Shown in pieces: positions 17,610 to 26,022 of a stretch of DNA of 48,544 bases. Origin of the DNA: an uncultured Prevotella sp. (GTDB taxonomy: Bacteria; Bacteroidota; Bacteroidia; Bacteroidales; Bacteroidaceae); the NCBI GenBank assembly GCA_902798285.1, contig CADBVZ010000019.1, positions 1 to 48,544 on the forward strand, given 5' to 3'. The notes below the pieces were generated by a model. It made no database searches. It was not told the DNA's origin and worked only from the letters and a program-made list of their open reading frames with translations. Position numbers and translations under genes: made by a program. The number at the start of each line of letters is the position of its first letter. The first letter of the stretch is position 1.

Positions 17610-19239
17610 ACGTTCTTGGCTGGTAATTGCTGGCTGCTGGCTATTGGTCAGCAGCGGCTTTTCACGTCCTTATCTCCACTCTCTCGACATCCGTGTGGTG
17701 CTGAGTCATAATGGTGATGCCCATGTCACCGAGACCCGCGTGATGGATATCGACTCCGAAGGCACAGAGTGTTACATCGGACTTGGCAACATGGGTGGCA
17801 GTGAGGTACGCGATCTCCAGGTAAGCGACGAGAACGGTCATGTGTTCGAGAACGTTGGCAGTTGGGATGTCGATCGTAGTCGCAGCTGGAAAGCAGGTAA
17901 ATGCGGTATAGTATACAAGCACAACGGCTACGAACTCTGTTGGGGTCTTGGCGACAGTGGCAATCGTACTTATGTTACCAACTACACCATCACCAGCCTT
18001 GTCCATGCCTATCCTGATGCCGATGCCATCCGTCACGTGTTCCTCGATCAGGATGTTTCACCCAAGCCTGACAAAGCCAAGATTTCCATCGAGGCAGAAG
18101 ATTCTATTCTGTTCACGGAAGAGAACTGTGGCATCTGGGGATTCCGCTTCGGTGGTGAGCTCGGCTTCGACGAGGGCAAGATCATTGCCTACAATACGGA
18201 GGACTTCGGCTACAACGGTGCCTTATATATTATGGTAAGGTTCGACAAAGGTATGTTCGAGCCTACTATCCAGGAGGACGACACTTTTGAGAACAAGAAA
18301 GAGCAAGCCTTCGAGGGCAGCGACTACAATAGCGATGATGATTGGACATCGGAAGATACATTTATCCTCCTGGCTCTGGCCATTGGATTCTTTGTCGTGC
18401 CCGTCATCGGTTTCACCTGGCATATCGTTTCCGTCTGGCGTGCCCGCAAAAAGGCTAATAAAGACCTGCTATGGTATCGCGACATTCCCATGAAGGGCAA
18501 CCTTCAACAAGTCAACGACATGCTCAATGCCTATAAGTACTTCGGCACAGACTACAACAATCTGCTGTCGGCTTGCATTCTGAAGCTCATCAATATGGGT
18601 GCCATCTCGATTGAGTCGCGACTAAACCAGAAAGGTAAGACCGAGCAAAACTTCGTCATCCACGAGTTGAAGGATTATGCCGACCAGCCTTTGCTGTTAC
18701 GTAAGATCCACAGCATGTTCAAGATTGCTGCAGGCGAAGATACCGTATTGGAGCCTCGCGAGTTGAAGTCGTATATGAGAAGTAGCAAGAACGAGAGCGC
18801 TGTCGAGGCCTTTATCAACACACTCCACACCAAGACGGGCCTTTCCTATTACAAGGAACGTCTCGATGATGTGCGCCAGGTATTCGGACTGAAGAAGTTC
18901 CTCAAGGAGTTCTCCCTGCTCGACGAGCGCCATGTAAACGAAGTATCCCTGTGGAAGGACTATATGATCTATGCCACTCTCTTCGGCATTGCTGATCAGG
19001 TGATCAAGGACATGAAGAAGATCAATCCCGAATACTTCAACATGGATCAGGTAGCCGCTCAGATGGCTGATAATATGACTCTGCCGATGATCTACTCCAC
19101 GCTCCACTCCGGCACTTCCCGTGCTGTGGCTGAGAAGGCAGCCCGCGAGGCTCGCGCCTCTGGTCATGGTGGACACTCCTCATGGGGAGGCGGTGGAGGC
19201 GGATTCTCAGGAGGCGGCTTCGGCGGCGGCGTGAGATAA
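17590..19239 (+). CDS. DUF2207 domain membrane protein with Gly-rich tail
   Basis: A 549-residue protein that overlaps lemA by 20 bases. Order: signal peptide or anchor (SWLVIAGCWLLVSSGF), an extracytoplasmic DUF2207-like beta region to about residue 250 (SLDIRVVLSHNGDAHVTETRVMD), a membrane helix at residues 256-281, a cytoplasmic helical part with winged-helix-like features (DYNNLLSACILKLINMGAI), and a C-terminal run of glycine and serine (GGGGGFSGGGFGGG). The usual second and third membrane helices near the C-terminus of many DUF2207 proteins are weak here (YMIYATLFGIADQVI). Its role is unknown, probably linked to LemA at the envelope. Confidence 0.82.
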   Translation: MKLSKNKRSWLVIAGCWLLVSSGFSRPYLHSLDIRVVLSHNGDAHVTETRVMDIDSEGTECYIGLGNMGGSEVRDLQVSDENGHVFENVGSWDVDRSRSWKAGKCGIVYKHNGYELCWGLGDSGNRTYVTNYTITSLVHAYPDADAIRHVFLDQDVSPKPDKAKISIEAEDSILFTEENCGIWGFRFGGELGFDEGKIIAYNTEDFGYNGALYIMVRFDKGMFEPTIQEDDTFENKKEQAFEGSDYNSDDDWTSEDTFILLALAIGFFVVPVIGFTWHIVSVWRARKKANKDLLWYRDIPMKGNLQQVNDMLNAYKYFGTDYNNLLSACILKLINMGAISIESRLNQKGKTEQNFVIHELKDYADQPLLLRKIHSMFKIAAGEDTVLEPRELKSYMRSSKNESAVEAFINTLHTKTGLSYYKERLDDVRQVFGLKKFLKEFSLLDERHVNEVSLWKDYMIYATLFGIADQVIKDMKKINPEYFNMDQVAAQMADNMTLPMIYSTLHSGTSRAVAEKAAREARASGHGGHSSWGGGGGGFSGGGFGGGVR

Positions 19240-19257
19240 ACCCAGAAAATAAAAAAG

Positions 19258-19289
19258 GTCACAGATTTTTTGTAATCTGTGGCTTTTTT
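19258..19289 (+). terminator. Terminator of lemA-DUF2207, overlapping the ruvB -33 element
   Basis: A 10-bp stem (19258-19267 with 19274-19283, one G-U pair) and a T6 run. The loop contains the TTTG (19269-19272) that fits as -33 of the ruvB promoter. Confidence 0.75.
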
Positions 19290-19299
19290 CGTATCTTTG
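19269..19299 (+). promoter_or_regulatory. Promoter of ruvB
   Basis: TTTG at 19269-19272, 19-base spacer, TATCTTTG at 19292-19299; the ATG follows 10 bases later, so the leader is very short. Confidence 0.75.
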
Positions 19300-19309
19300 C
19301 CGGCGAATT

Positions 19310-20347
19310 ATGATAGACGAAGATTTTGACATACGCGAAGAACGGTTCTCTCAAGGCGAAAAAGACTTTGAGAATGCCCTGCGCCCACTGGCTTTCCGCG
19401 ATTTCAGCGGACAGAAAAAGGTGGTGGAGAACCTGCAGGTGTTCGTCGAGGCAGCCAAGTATCGTGGCGAGCCTCTCGATCACACATTGTTGCATGGTCC
19501 TCCAGGACTGGGTAAGACCACCCTCTCCAACATCATCGCCAATGAACTGGGTGTAGGCTTCAAGATTACCAGCGGACCTGTGCTCGACAAGCCGGGCGAT
19601 CTGGCAGGTATCCTGACCTCGCTCGAGAAGAACGACGTGCTCTTCATCGACGAAATTCATCGTCTGTCGCCCGTGGTAGAGGAATATCTCTATTCGGCGA
19701 TGGAGGACTATCGCATCGATATCATGATCGACAAAGGTCCTTCGGCTCGCTCAATCCAGATCGACCTCAATCCCTTTACATTGGTAGGTGCTACCACTCG
19801 AAGCGGATTGCTGACAGCACCTCTTCGTGCCCGTTTCGGCATCAACATGCATTTGGAATACTACGAGCCAAAGACATTACAGACCATCATCGAACGTTCA
19901 GCTGGAATCCTGGGGGTGCCCATCACAGAGGATGCCGCCTTAGAGATTGCAGGTCGTTCCAGAGGAACGCCTCGTATTGCCAACGCCCTGTTGCGCCGTG
20001 TTCGCGACTTCGCTCAGGTAAAGGGCAACGGCAAGATAGATACCAAGATCACGAAGATTGCCCTCACAGCCCTGAACATCGACCAGTATGGACTCGACGA
20101 GATCGACAACAAGATCCTGCTCACCATCATCGACAAGTTCCGTGGTGGTCCTGTGGGCATCACCACCATCGCTACAGCCATTGGTGAAGATGCAGGTACT
20201 GTGGAGGAGGTTTACGAGCCTTTCCTCATCATGGAGGGCTTCATCAAGCGCACACCTCGTGGTCGTATGGTGACGGAGTTGGCTTATCGTCACTTCGGGC
20301 GCAATCCCTATGGTGGAAATATCATGGAACCCAATCTATTTGATTGA
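19310..20347 (+). CDS. ruvB: Holliday junction branch migration DNA helicase RuvB
   Basis: Hexameric AAA+ motor that drives branch migration with RuvA. The 345-residue protein has Walker [10 protein letters not shown] (residues 63-71), Walker B LFIDEIHR (from 111), sensor 1 GATTRSG, the arginine finger region RARFGI, and a C-terminal winged helix ([21 protein letters not shown]). It is full length. coaD and ybeY follow on the same strand at short distances. Confidence 0.96.
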   Translation: MIDEDFDIREERFSQGEKDFENALRPLAFRDFSGQKKVVENLQVFVEAAKYRGEPLDHTLLHGPPGLGKTTLSNIIANELGVGFKITSGPVLDKPGDLAGILTSLEKNDVLFIDEIHRLSPVVEEYLYSAMEDYRIDIMIDKGPSARSIQIDLNPFTLVGATTRSGLLTAPLRARFGINMHLEYYEPKTLQTIIERSAGILGVPITEDAALEIAGRSRGTPRIANALLRRVRDFAQVKGNGKIDTKITKIALTALNIDQYGLDEIDNKILLTIIDKFRGGPVGITTIATAIGEDAGTVEEVYEPFLIMEGFIKRTPRGRMVTELAYRHFGRNPYGGNIMEPNLFD

Positions 20348-20381
20348 GGAGGAAGGAATAAGTAATAAGGAGTAAGGAAAG
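20348..20381 (+). repeat. Heptad-like purine repeat between ruvB and coaD
   Basis: The 34-base gap reads as degenerate 7-mers (GAAGGAA, TAAGTAA, TAAGGAG, TAAGGAA). It doubles as the ribosome binding region of coaD (AAGGAAAG just before the ATG). Confidence 0.5.
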
Positions 20382-20834
20382 ATGACAAAGACTGGCATTT
20401 TTGTAGGGAGTTTTAACCCGTTTACCATCGGACACGATTCCATTGTCAGGCGTGCACTGCCGCTGTTCGATCGTCTGGTCATCGGCGTGGTTGGCGACAA
20501 CGTGCATAAGCCCGACATGCCTTCTGCAGAACAACGCATGGCTGTTATCAAAGATCTCTATGCCGAAGAGCCTCGCATCGAGGTGAAGCCATATCATGGC
20601 CTGGCCATGGATTTCGCCAAGGCAGAAGGCGCCCAGTTTATCGTAAAGGGCGTACGCAACGCCAGCGACTTTGAGTACGAACAGTGGCAGGCTGACTTCA
20701 ACCGCAAGTTAGGTGGCATTGAGACTATCCTGCTCTATACGGAGCCCGAATTGGCCAGCATCTCATCGAGTGCCCTGCGTGAGTTAGAGCACTTTGGGGT
20801 CGACATCAATCCTTTTCTGCCGAAAAGGAAGTGA
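20382..20834 (+). CDS. coaD: Pantetheine-phosphate adenylyltransferase (CoaD)
   Basis: Fourth step of coenzyme A synthesis: adenylates 4'-phosphopantetheine. The 150-residue nucleotidyltransferase has GSFNPFTIGH (the TxGH motif, His18), the KPDMPSAEQR segment and the C-terminal ATP-binding ISSSALRE motif. Length is normal. Confidence 0.95.
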   Translation: MTKTGIFVGSFNPFTIGHDSIVRRALPLFDRLVIGVVGDNVHKPDMPSAEQRMAVIKDLYAEEPRIEVKPYHGLAMDFAKAEGAQFIVKGVRNASDFEYEQWQADFNRKLGGIETILLYTEPELASISSSALRELEHFGVDINPFLPKRK

Positions 20835-20873
20835 ATAGTAAAATTGAGAAATAGTGAAATTGTAAATAAATAG
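20835..20873 (+). repeat. Heptad-like repeat between coaD and ybeY
   Basis: The 39-base gap is built of AT-rich degenerate 7-mers (ATAGTAA, AATTGAG, AAATAGT, GAAATTG). It is similar in style to the gaps before coaD and between susC and susD. Confidence 0.45.
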
Positions 20874-21284
20874 ATGATTACATACGAAGCAGAAGGGGTT
20901 AAGTTCCCCAATATCAAGAAACGTGAGACATCCAACTGGATACGCAAGGTGGCAGCCACCTATGGCAAGAAGGTTGGAGAAGTAGGTTATATGTTCGTCA
21001 ACGACGACAAGATCTTAGAGGTTAACAACGAATTCCTCGGCCATGATTATTACACAGACATCATCACTTTCGACTATTGCGAAGGTAAGACACTGAATGG
21101 TGACCTGTACATCTCACTCGATACAGTATTTACCAATGCCGACAAGTTCGGGCGCCCTTATGACGAGGAGTTACATCGTGTCATCATTCACGGCATCCTC
21201 CATCTTTGTGGCATCAACGACAAAGGCCCAGGAGAACGCGAAATCATGGAAGCCGCAGAAGACAAGGCTTTGGCTATGAGATAA
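20874..21284 (+). CDS. ybeY: rRNA maturation endoribonuclease YbeY
   Basis: Zinc-dependent RNase acting in 16S rRNA 3' maturation and ribosome quality control. The 136-residue protein has the family fold (NDDKILEVNNEFLGHDYYTDIITF) and the metal motif HGILH (His106, His110). The third histidine of the usual HxxxHxxGxDH is absent: the chain reads GINDKGPGE. I recall related Bacteroidales proteins with the same change, so this is probably a lineage form, with another residue completing the site. Confidence 0.92.
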   Translation: MITYEAEGVKFPNIKKRETSNWIRKVAATYGKKVGEVGYMFVNDDKILEVNNEFLGHDYYTDIITFDYCEGKTLNGDLYISLDTVFTNADKFGRPYDEELHRVIIHGILHLCGINDKGPGEREIMEAAEDKALAMR

Positions 21285-21285
21285 C

Positions 21286-21314
21286 AATAATCCCCGCTTC
21301 GAGCGGGGATTATT
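21286..21314. terminator. Bidirectional terminator between ybeY and the DUF5107 gene
   Basis: A perfect 13-bp stem (21286-21298 with 21302-21314), GC-rich in the middle, with a 3-base loop and AT-rich flanks on both sides. It serves the two convergent genes. Confidence 0.9.
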
Positions 21315-21316
21315 AT

Positions 21317-24300
21317 TTATGATAACAGCGATCGGAACTGTTGGATGCCCTGATGGTTATTATCCAACTCCTCCACCTCTTTCAGATATTCAAGTGCCTT
21401 ATCCTTTTCGCCCATACCATAATAGCCCAGGGCGAGCATGTACTTACAATGTATTTCGTTCTTCTTGTCGAGCGAATCATCCCAAATCAGCAAGTCAGGC
21501 AACGAAACAGCGAAATAATCCATCGTAACGTGGTCGAAGATATGCTGCTTACCATAGTTGATGAGCTTATTGAAGATGCTTCGCGCCTTATCTTCCTGTC
21601 CCAGCGCACGATAACACAAACCAGCATAGAATATCTTGTCTGGTTTGGCGTCGTTGTAGTACATGGCTGCAGCTGGCTCTGTAGGACCAACCGTTCCCTC
21701 CTTGTAACGTCCGAGGAAGTATAGGATATCATTATCCTGAGCGCCATACAGTTTTCCCTCACCAAGATGGGGCGGATAAACGAGACATTCCTCTAAGAGC
21801 CGTTTAGCCTCAGCAGATTGAGGATTGGTTTTCAATAACTGCTTAGCCAGCTCCACGCGACATATCTGATACTGACCCGACACCTTGCCTTCGCCACCTT
21901 CCCATGGATGGAACTTGTGCGCATCGAGTTTCTTCATAGCCTCCTCGTAACGGCCAAGTTGATTCAGCAGGGTAATCTCCTCGAGTACGAGGTCATCGCG
22001 CTGGGCTATCAGCTGCGGATACTTCTGCAAGAAATCCAAACGCTCCTGATGTGGTTTATGCAGACGTTTGTAGAGCTGGTCGAGCTCCATCAGTATGCGA
22101 GCATCCGTCTCATCCAGATGGAATGCCTTCTCCATCATCTCCAAGGCGCCATCCTCATCGCCCTCCTTATTAAACTTGGCAAGAGCCAGGTTTCGCCATA
22201 CCGTGGGGAACTTAGGATCTATCTCGGCAGAGCGCTCCCAGTACTCAATGGCTACGTCATACTGACGCTTGTCGTAATACAGACAACCTAAATAGTAAGG
22301 CGCACGCGCATCTTCCACAAATGGTATCATATCAAGACTCCTGAGGATGTAAGCATCTTCCAGACGATTGGGGAAACAATAGTCAGGACAAGCCTCCGCT
22401 GCCTTCTGTTGATACGTCATCATCTCCGACACCTTTCCAAGAGATGCCAGATAGTAATAAGTGAGTGGCGACTCCTCCACTCCCCGATCAATAGCCGTCT
22501 GCAACACCAAGGCACCCTCTTCGCCTAATTCGGCTTGGGCATAGTCGAGCGCCGTTTCATGATAGTTATAGATGTTGCCATGCATCAGCTCCACCATTCT
22601 GTTCAGAGGTTCCTCAGAATCTGTCAACAGATGCTCCTCTACCATACAAACATAGTTGAAGGGATCGATCTTGTAACTCTCATTGATCCAAGCAAGCGCC
22701 TCATCCTTACGCCCTAACTTACGCAAAGCCACAGCCTTCATGGCACGAGCCTTGTGGTTATGGCTGTTACTGATCAAGGCACGCTCCAACTCGTCGAGTG
22801 CATCCTCCCAACGCTCATCAGCCATACTGATACAGGCCGCCTCAAAGTAGCCGGCATCAGCCCACGCCTTGTTCCAGGTCGATTTCCAGAAACTCTCATA
22901 GGCTGGTTTGATCATGGCTCGGAACTTGTACACAAGGCCAAGATAGAACAGCGCCTCCCCATCGTAGGGATTCGGATTACGTTTCTTCTGAACCTTCACA
23001 GCCGTTTCCAGATAGCCTTGTGCTTTATCGAATCGGGCACGACGCAGATACCAGAGTCCCATCTGCATATTACAACGATAGTCCATCGGATCACGACGCA
23101 AAGCTTCCTCGTAATAGTCGAGGGCACTCCAGGTGGCATGACGGTATTGCTCCAAATGGAGTCCTGTCAGATATAGCTGGTCGATGGTCTTCGTATCCTG
23201 TGGTGAGAGAGCCGCCTCAGCAGCATCGGGGATGGGACGGATCTCATCGGGCTCTGCACGCCATTCCAGCAAAGGCCACTCCCTCTCATTCTCAGCACGC
23301 TCGATGGTCAGACAGAGATCGTTGAGAGATTCCTTTGTGCCAACGGTTTCGATGAGCACCTCTTCAGGACTCAGCGTCACCACCTTATTATAATATACCT
23401 CATCGGATTCACCTGAAAGTATGACTCTTACCTCCTTCTTCGAGGTAGCCATGATCTTAAAGGTTACTTTGCCTTCACCAGCCTCCTCAATGTTCATCAC
23501 AAAGTCCTTCGAGGCCTGCTTCACAATACCAATCTCACGATAAGGCATGAAATACTGCACGAACTGCTTTTCCTCGTAAGGCATCAGCCACGCAAAGTCG
23601 GGCTGATTCTCTGTATACACACCCGCCATCAGTTCGATATACGGACGGAAACCCTCACGATCCATCTGCCATCGCTTCATCTCCTCAGGGGTGGCCTCAT
23701 CCGTGAGATTACGATCCCAGGCACGTCCGAAGTCACCATTACCCCAAGTCCATTGCTTCTTGCCTGGCGAGAAATGATGGCTCGCCACATGCAACATACC
23801 ACCCTTGGTATCGTTCTCGTAGCCTCCCTCAAAGTCGTACTGCGAGTTCACAGCCATATAACTTGTGGGCACCTTGATGTTCTTGTAGTTCGAGATGTCC
23901 ACACCAGCCGAGTAGTCCATCTTATAATAGGTTCCTGTGGCGATGGGAAAGCTCGACACGGCTCGTTTACCATGATCAAAGACAGCATTCACATCAGGTG
24001 GGAACACGCTCTGATACTGATCATTCACCTCCACAGCCGGATTCGCCCACCACAAGAAGGTCTGGGGCAGATTGGTACGATTATACACGCGACCTTGAAT
24101 CTCCAGATACGCGCAACCAGGACGAAGCGTGAAGCCAGCCATACCCTTTTGGTGGAACATGCGCTCCATCTCGTTCACCCACACCGTTACACTGCCATCC
24201 TCGTTCTCCACGATGGTGGCATCCACAGGCAGATAGGTTGACGGACGATGGTGCTGGGGCCAGTTAAACTCGATGCCACCACTGATCCAGGGACCCGTCA

Positions 24301-24610
24301 GACCCACCAATGCAGGCTTAATCACATGGTTATAATACACAAAGTGGCGCTGTTTTATCTTGTCGTACGCCATCTGGATACGTCCACCCAGTTCTGGCAG
24401 CACCATCACCTTGATGTATTCATTCTCCAGATAGATGACCTTCCACTCCTTGTCCACCTTCTCGTCAGACATCGACTCAATGACAGGATAGGGATACACC
24501 ACCCCACTCGAGCCCTGATATACTCGGTTTTCCAGAAATATAGGGTTCTTCTCTGGTTTCCCAACTTCGTATGTCGGAATCGTCACTATTTCTCTCCAGG
24601 CTTTTACCAT
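21317..24610 (-). CDS. DUF5107 domain protein with long TPR array
   Basis: A 1097-residue protein without signal peptide. Residues about 30-330 form a DUF5107 domain, a beta-sandwich related to galactose mutarotase-type folds (MVLPELGGRIQMAYDK, WISGGIEFNWPQHHRPSTYLPVD). Residues about 480-1090 are tetratricopeptide repeats (ALDYYEEALRRDPMDYRCNMQMGLWYL; IEYWERSAEIDPKFPTVWRNLALAKF). Absence of a signal peptide puts it in the cytosol, where it could act on imported sugar or an oligosaccharide; the carbohydrate context supports this, but no activity can be read from sequence. It is the last gene of the CE7-to-DUF5107 unit, after a hairpin element that may limit read-through. Confidence 0.82.
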   Translation of the reverse strand: MVKAWREIVTIPTYEVGKPEKNPIFLENRVYQGSSGVVYPYPVIESMSDEKVDKEWKVIYLENEYIKVMVLPELGGRIQMAYDKIKQRHFVYYNHVIKPALVGLTGPWISGGIEFNWPQHHRPSTYLPVDATIVENEDGSVTVWVNEMERMFHQKGMAGFTLRPGCAYLEIQGRVYNRTNLPQTFLWWANPAVEVNDQYQSVFPPDVNAVFDHGKRAVSSFPIATGTYYKMDYSAGVDISNYKNIKVPTSYMAVNSQYDFEGGYENDTKGGMLHVASHHFSPGKKQWTWGNGDFGRAWDRNLTDEATPEEMKRWQMDREGFRPYIELMAGVYTENQPDFAWLMPYEEKQFVQYFMPYREIGIVKQASKDFVMNIEEAGEGKVTFKIMATSKKEVRVILSGESDEVYYNKVVTLSPEEVLIETVGTKESLNDLCLTIERAENEREWPLLEWRAEPDEIRPIPDAAEAALSPQDTKTIDQLYLTGLHLEQYRHATWSALDYYEEALRRDPMDYRCNMQMGLWYLRRARFDKAQGYLETAVKVQKKRNPNPYDGEALFYLGLVYKFRAMIKPAYESFWKSTWNKAWADAGYFEAACISMADERWEDALDELERALISNSHNHKARAMKAVALRKLGRKDEALAWINESYKIDPFNYVCMVEEHLLTDSEEPLNRMVELMHGNIYNYHETALDYAQAELGEEGALVLQTAIDRGVEESPLTYYYLASLGKVSEMMTYQQKAAEACPDYCFPNRLEDAYILRSLDMIPFVEDARAPYYLGCLYYDKRQYDVAIEYWERSAEIDPKFPTVWRNLALAKFNKEGDEDGALEMMEKAFHLDETDARILMELDQLYKRLHKPHQERLDFLQKYPQLIAQRDDLVLEEITLLNQLGRYEEAMKKLDAHKFHPWEGGEGKVSGQYQICRVELAKQLLKTNPQSAEAKRLLEECLVYPPHLGEGKLYGAQDNDILYFLGRYKEGTVGPTEPAAAMYYNDAKPDKIFYAGLCYRALGQEDKARSIFNKLINYGKQHIFDHVTMDYFAVSLPDLLIWDDSLDKKNEIHCKYMLALGYYGMGEKDKALEYLKEVEELDNNHQGIQQFRSLLS

Positions 24611-24626
24611 AGTTTTTTATTGTTTT

Positions 24627-24695
24627 GCAACGGACCACAGGACTTAAGGACTTTCTCTTGCGCAGGCAATTTCTGTTAGTCCTGTAGTCCGTTGC
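24627..24695. repeat. 18-bp inverted repeat between the MFS and DUF5107 genes
   Basis: Arms 24627-24644 and 24678-24695 match at 17 of 18 positions, with a 33-base loop. The arms and loop edges are built from AGGACTT/AGTCCTG-like heptads. It nearly fills the 87-base gap. On the minus strand the outer arm is followed by an A-rich, not T-rich, tract, so it is not a textbook terminator; it may be an RNA-processing or dispersed palindromic element. Confidence 0.75.
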
Positions 24696-24697
24696 TA

Positions 24698-26014
24698 TTA
24701 ATATTTTATAAGTTCTTTTTCCAATTCCTCCAGGGTTTTGCCTTTGGTCTCAGGACAACGATTCCAAAGGAACACAAAGGCACAGACGCAGATGGCACTA
24801 TAGATCCAGAACGTGCCACTCGAACCAAGGGCTGCATTCATCGAGGGGAACGAGAAGGTCAGCGTGCAACAACCCACCCAGAGGGCGAAGGTACATGTGG
24901 CCATCGCGATACCCCTGACACGATGGGGGAATATCTCAGCAAGAAGCGTCCAGGTAACAGGTCCTAAGGTCATCGCATATACAGAGATGGCTGCAACAAC
25001 AAGCGCCACCATCATCACGCCCTTCACCTCGAAGAAGTAACATGTGCCCAGCGTCATATAGATCAGTCCCAGTCCTCCTGCACCAATCAGGATAAGCGTA
25101 CGTCTGCCCCACTTCTCGATGGTATAGAGCGCCACAAAGGTGAACAGCACATTGGCAATACCCGTAATCACGATATCGATAAACATGCCGTCTACATCAT
25201 AACCAGCCCCCACGAAGATCTCCTGGGCATAGTTGAAGATGACATTCGTGCCACACCACTGTTGGAAGACAGCGATCACAAGACCCAGGACAAGTACCTT
25301 GCGGTACTTTTTGGAGGTGAGTGGTGAGAGGTGAGAAGTGAGAGAAAACTTCTGTGGCTGGGAGTCATCTCTCACCTCTAGCTTCTTACCTCTCACCTCT
25401 AGAATATACACCGGACTCTCAGGAATGAAGAAACTCATCATGAGGAACAAGGCCGCTGGAACGGTTTCTGCCCAGAACATCCAGCGCCAACCCCATTCCA
25501 GGTTCCACGCCTGACTCTCTGCTACACTGGTATCTCGCGCCAAGAGCATATTTACTACTTGGGCACCAAGAATACCCAGTACGATGGTCATCTGGTTCAG
25601 ACTCACCATTCGTCCGCGAATTTCTGGAGGACTCACCTCTGCGATATACATCGGAGCCAAGGCAGATGCCACACCAATGCCCACACCTCCGATAAATCGG
25701 GCGATGTTAAACAGGGTAAAGTCGTTAAACAAACCCGTGGCGATCGCTGAAACAGTGAAAAGAACTGCTGAGAGCATCAGTAAGGGCTTACGACCATACT
25801 TGTCGGCTGCCGAACCTGCCACCATCGCACCGATCAGACAACCCACCAGAGCTGTCGACATAGCCACTCCCTGCATCACAGGCGAATCGCTGATGCCAAA
25901 ATAGAGTTCATAGAACGGTTTGGCACCACCTATTACCACCCAATCGTAGCCAAAGAGCAATCCACCCATGGCCGAGACGGCACAGATAAAATAAAGAAAT
26001 CCTCTATTAAACAT
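24698..26014 (-). CDS. Sugar porter family MFS transporter with in-frame repeat insert
   Basis: A 438-residue inner-membrane sugar importer. It shows sugar-porter signatures: DKYGRKPLL after helix 2, RFIGGVGIGVASALAPMYIAEVSPPEIRGR after helix 4, PESP before the central loop, and PETKGKTLEELE at the C-terminus. The central cytoplasmic loop (about residues 204-235) is replaced by a stretch encoded by an inverted heptad repeat (25310-25405), yet the frame stays open and both halves are intact. Eight bases separate it from the upstream GH35 gene. The substrate is unknown, perhaps galactose, xylose or arabinose given its neighbours. Confidence 0.9.
   Translation of the reverse strand: MFNRGFLYFICAVSAMGGLLFGYDWVVIGGAKPFYELYFGISDSPVMQGVAMSTALVGCLIGAMVAGSAADKYGRKPLLMLSAVLFTVSAIATGLFNDFTLFNIARFIGGVGIGVASALAPMYIAEVSPPEIRGRMVSLNQMTIVLGILGAQVVNMLLARDTSVAESQAWNLEWGWRWMFWAETVPAALFLMMSFFIPESPVYILEVRGKKLEVRDDSQPQKFSLTSHLSPLTSKKYRKVLVLGLVIAVFQQWCGTNVIFNYAQEIFVGAGYDVDGMFIDIVITGIANVLFTFVALYTIEKWGRRTLILIGAGGLGLIYMTLGTCYFFEVKGVMMVALVVAAISVYAMTLGPVTWTLLAEIFPHRVRGIAMATCTFALWVGCCTLTFSFPSMNAALGSSGTFWIYSAICVCAFVFLWNRCPETKGKTLEELEKELIKY
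25310..25405. repeat. Inverted heptad-repeat element inside the MFS gene
   Basis: On the plus strand one side is a run of GGTGAGA-like 7-mers (25314-25345) and the other side a run of the reverse, TCTCACC-like 7-mers (25368-25402), with about 22 unrelated bases between. It is translated in frame as the central loop of the transporter (LEVRGKKLEVRDD and FSLTSHLSPLTS). Confidence 0.75.
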
Positions 26015-26022
26015 TGAAGAAT

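Noticed and set aside
25310-25405. CRISPR-like array
   Set aside because: The units are 7 bases, degenerate, without spacers, and lie within an open reading frame; no cas genes are present.
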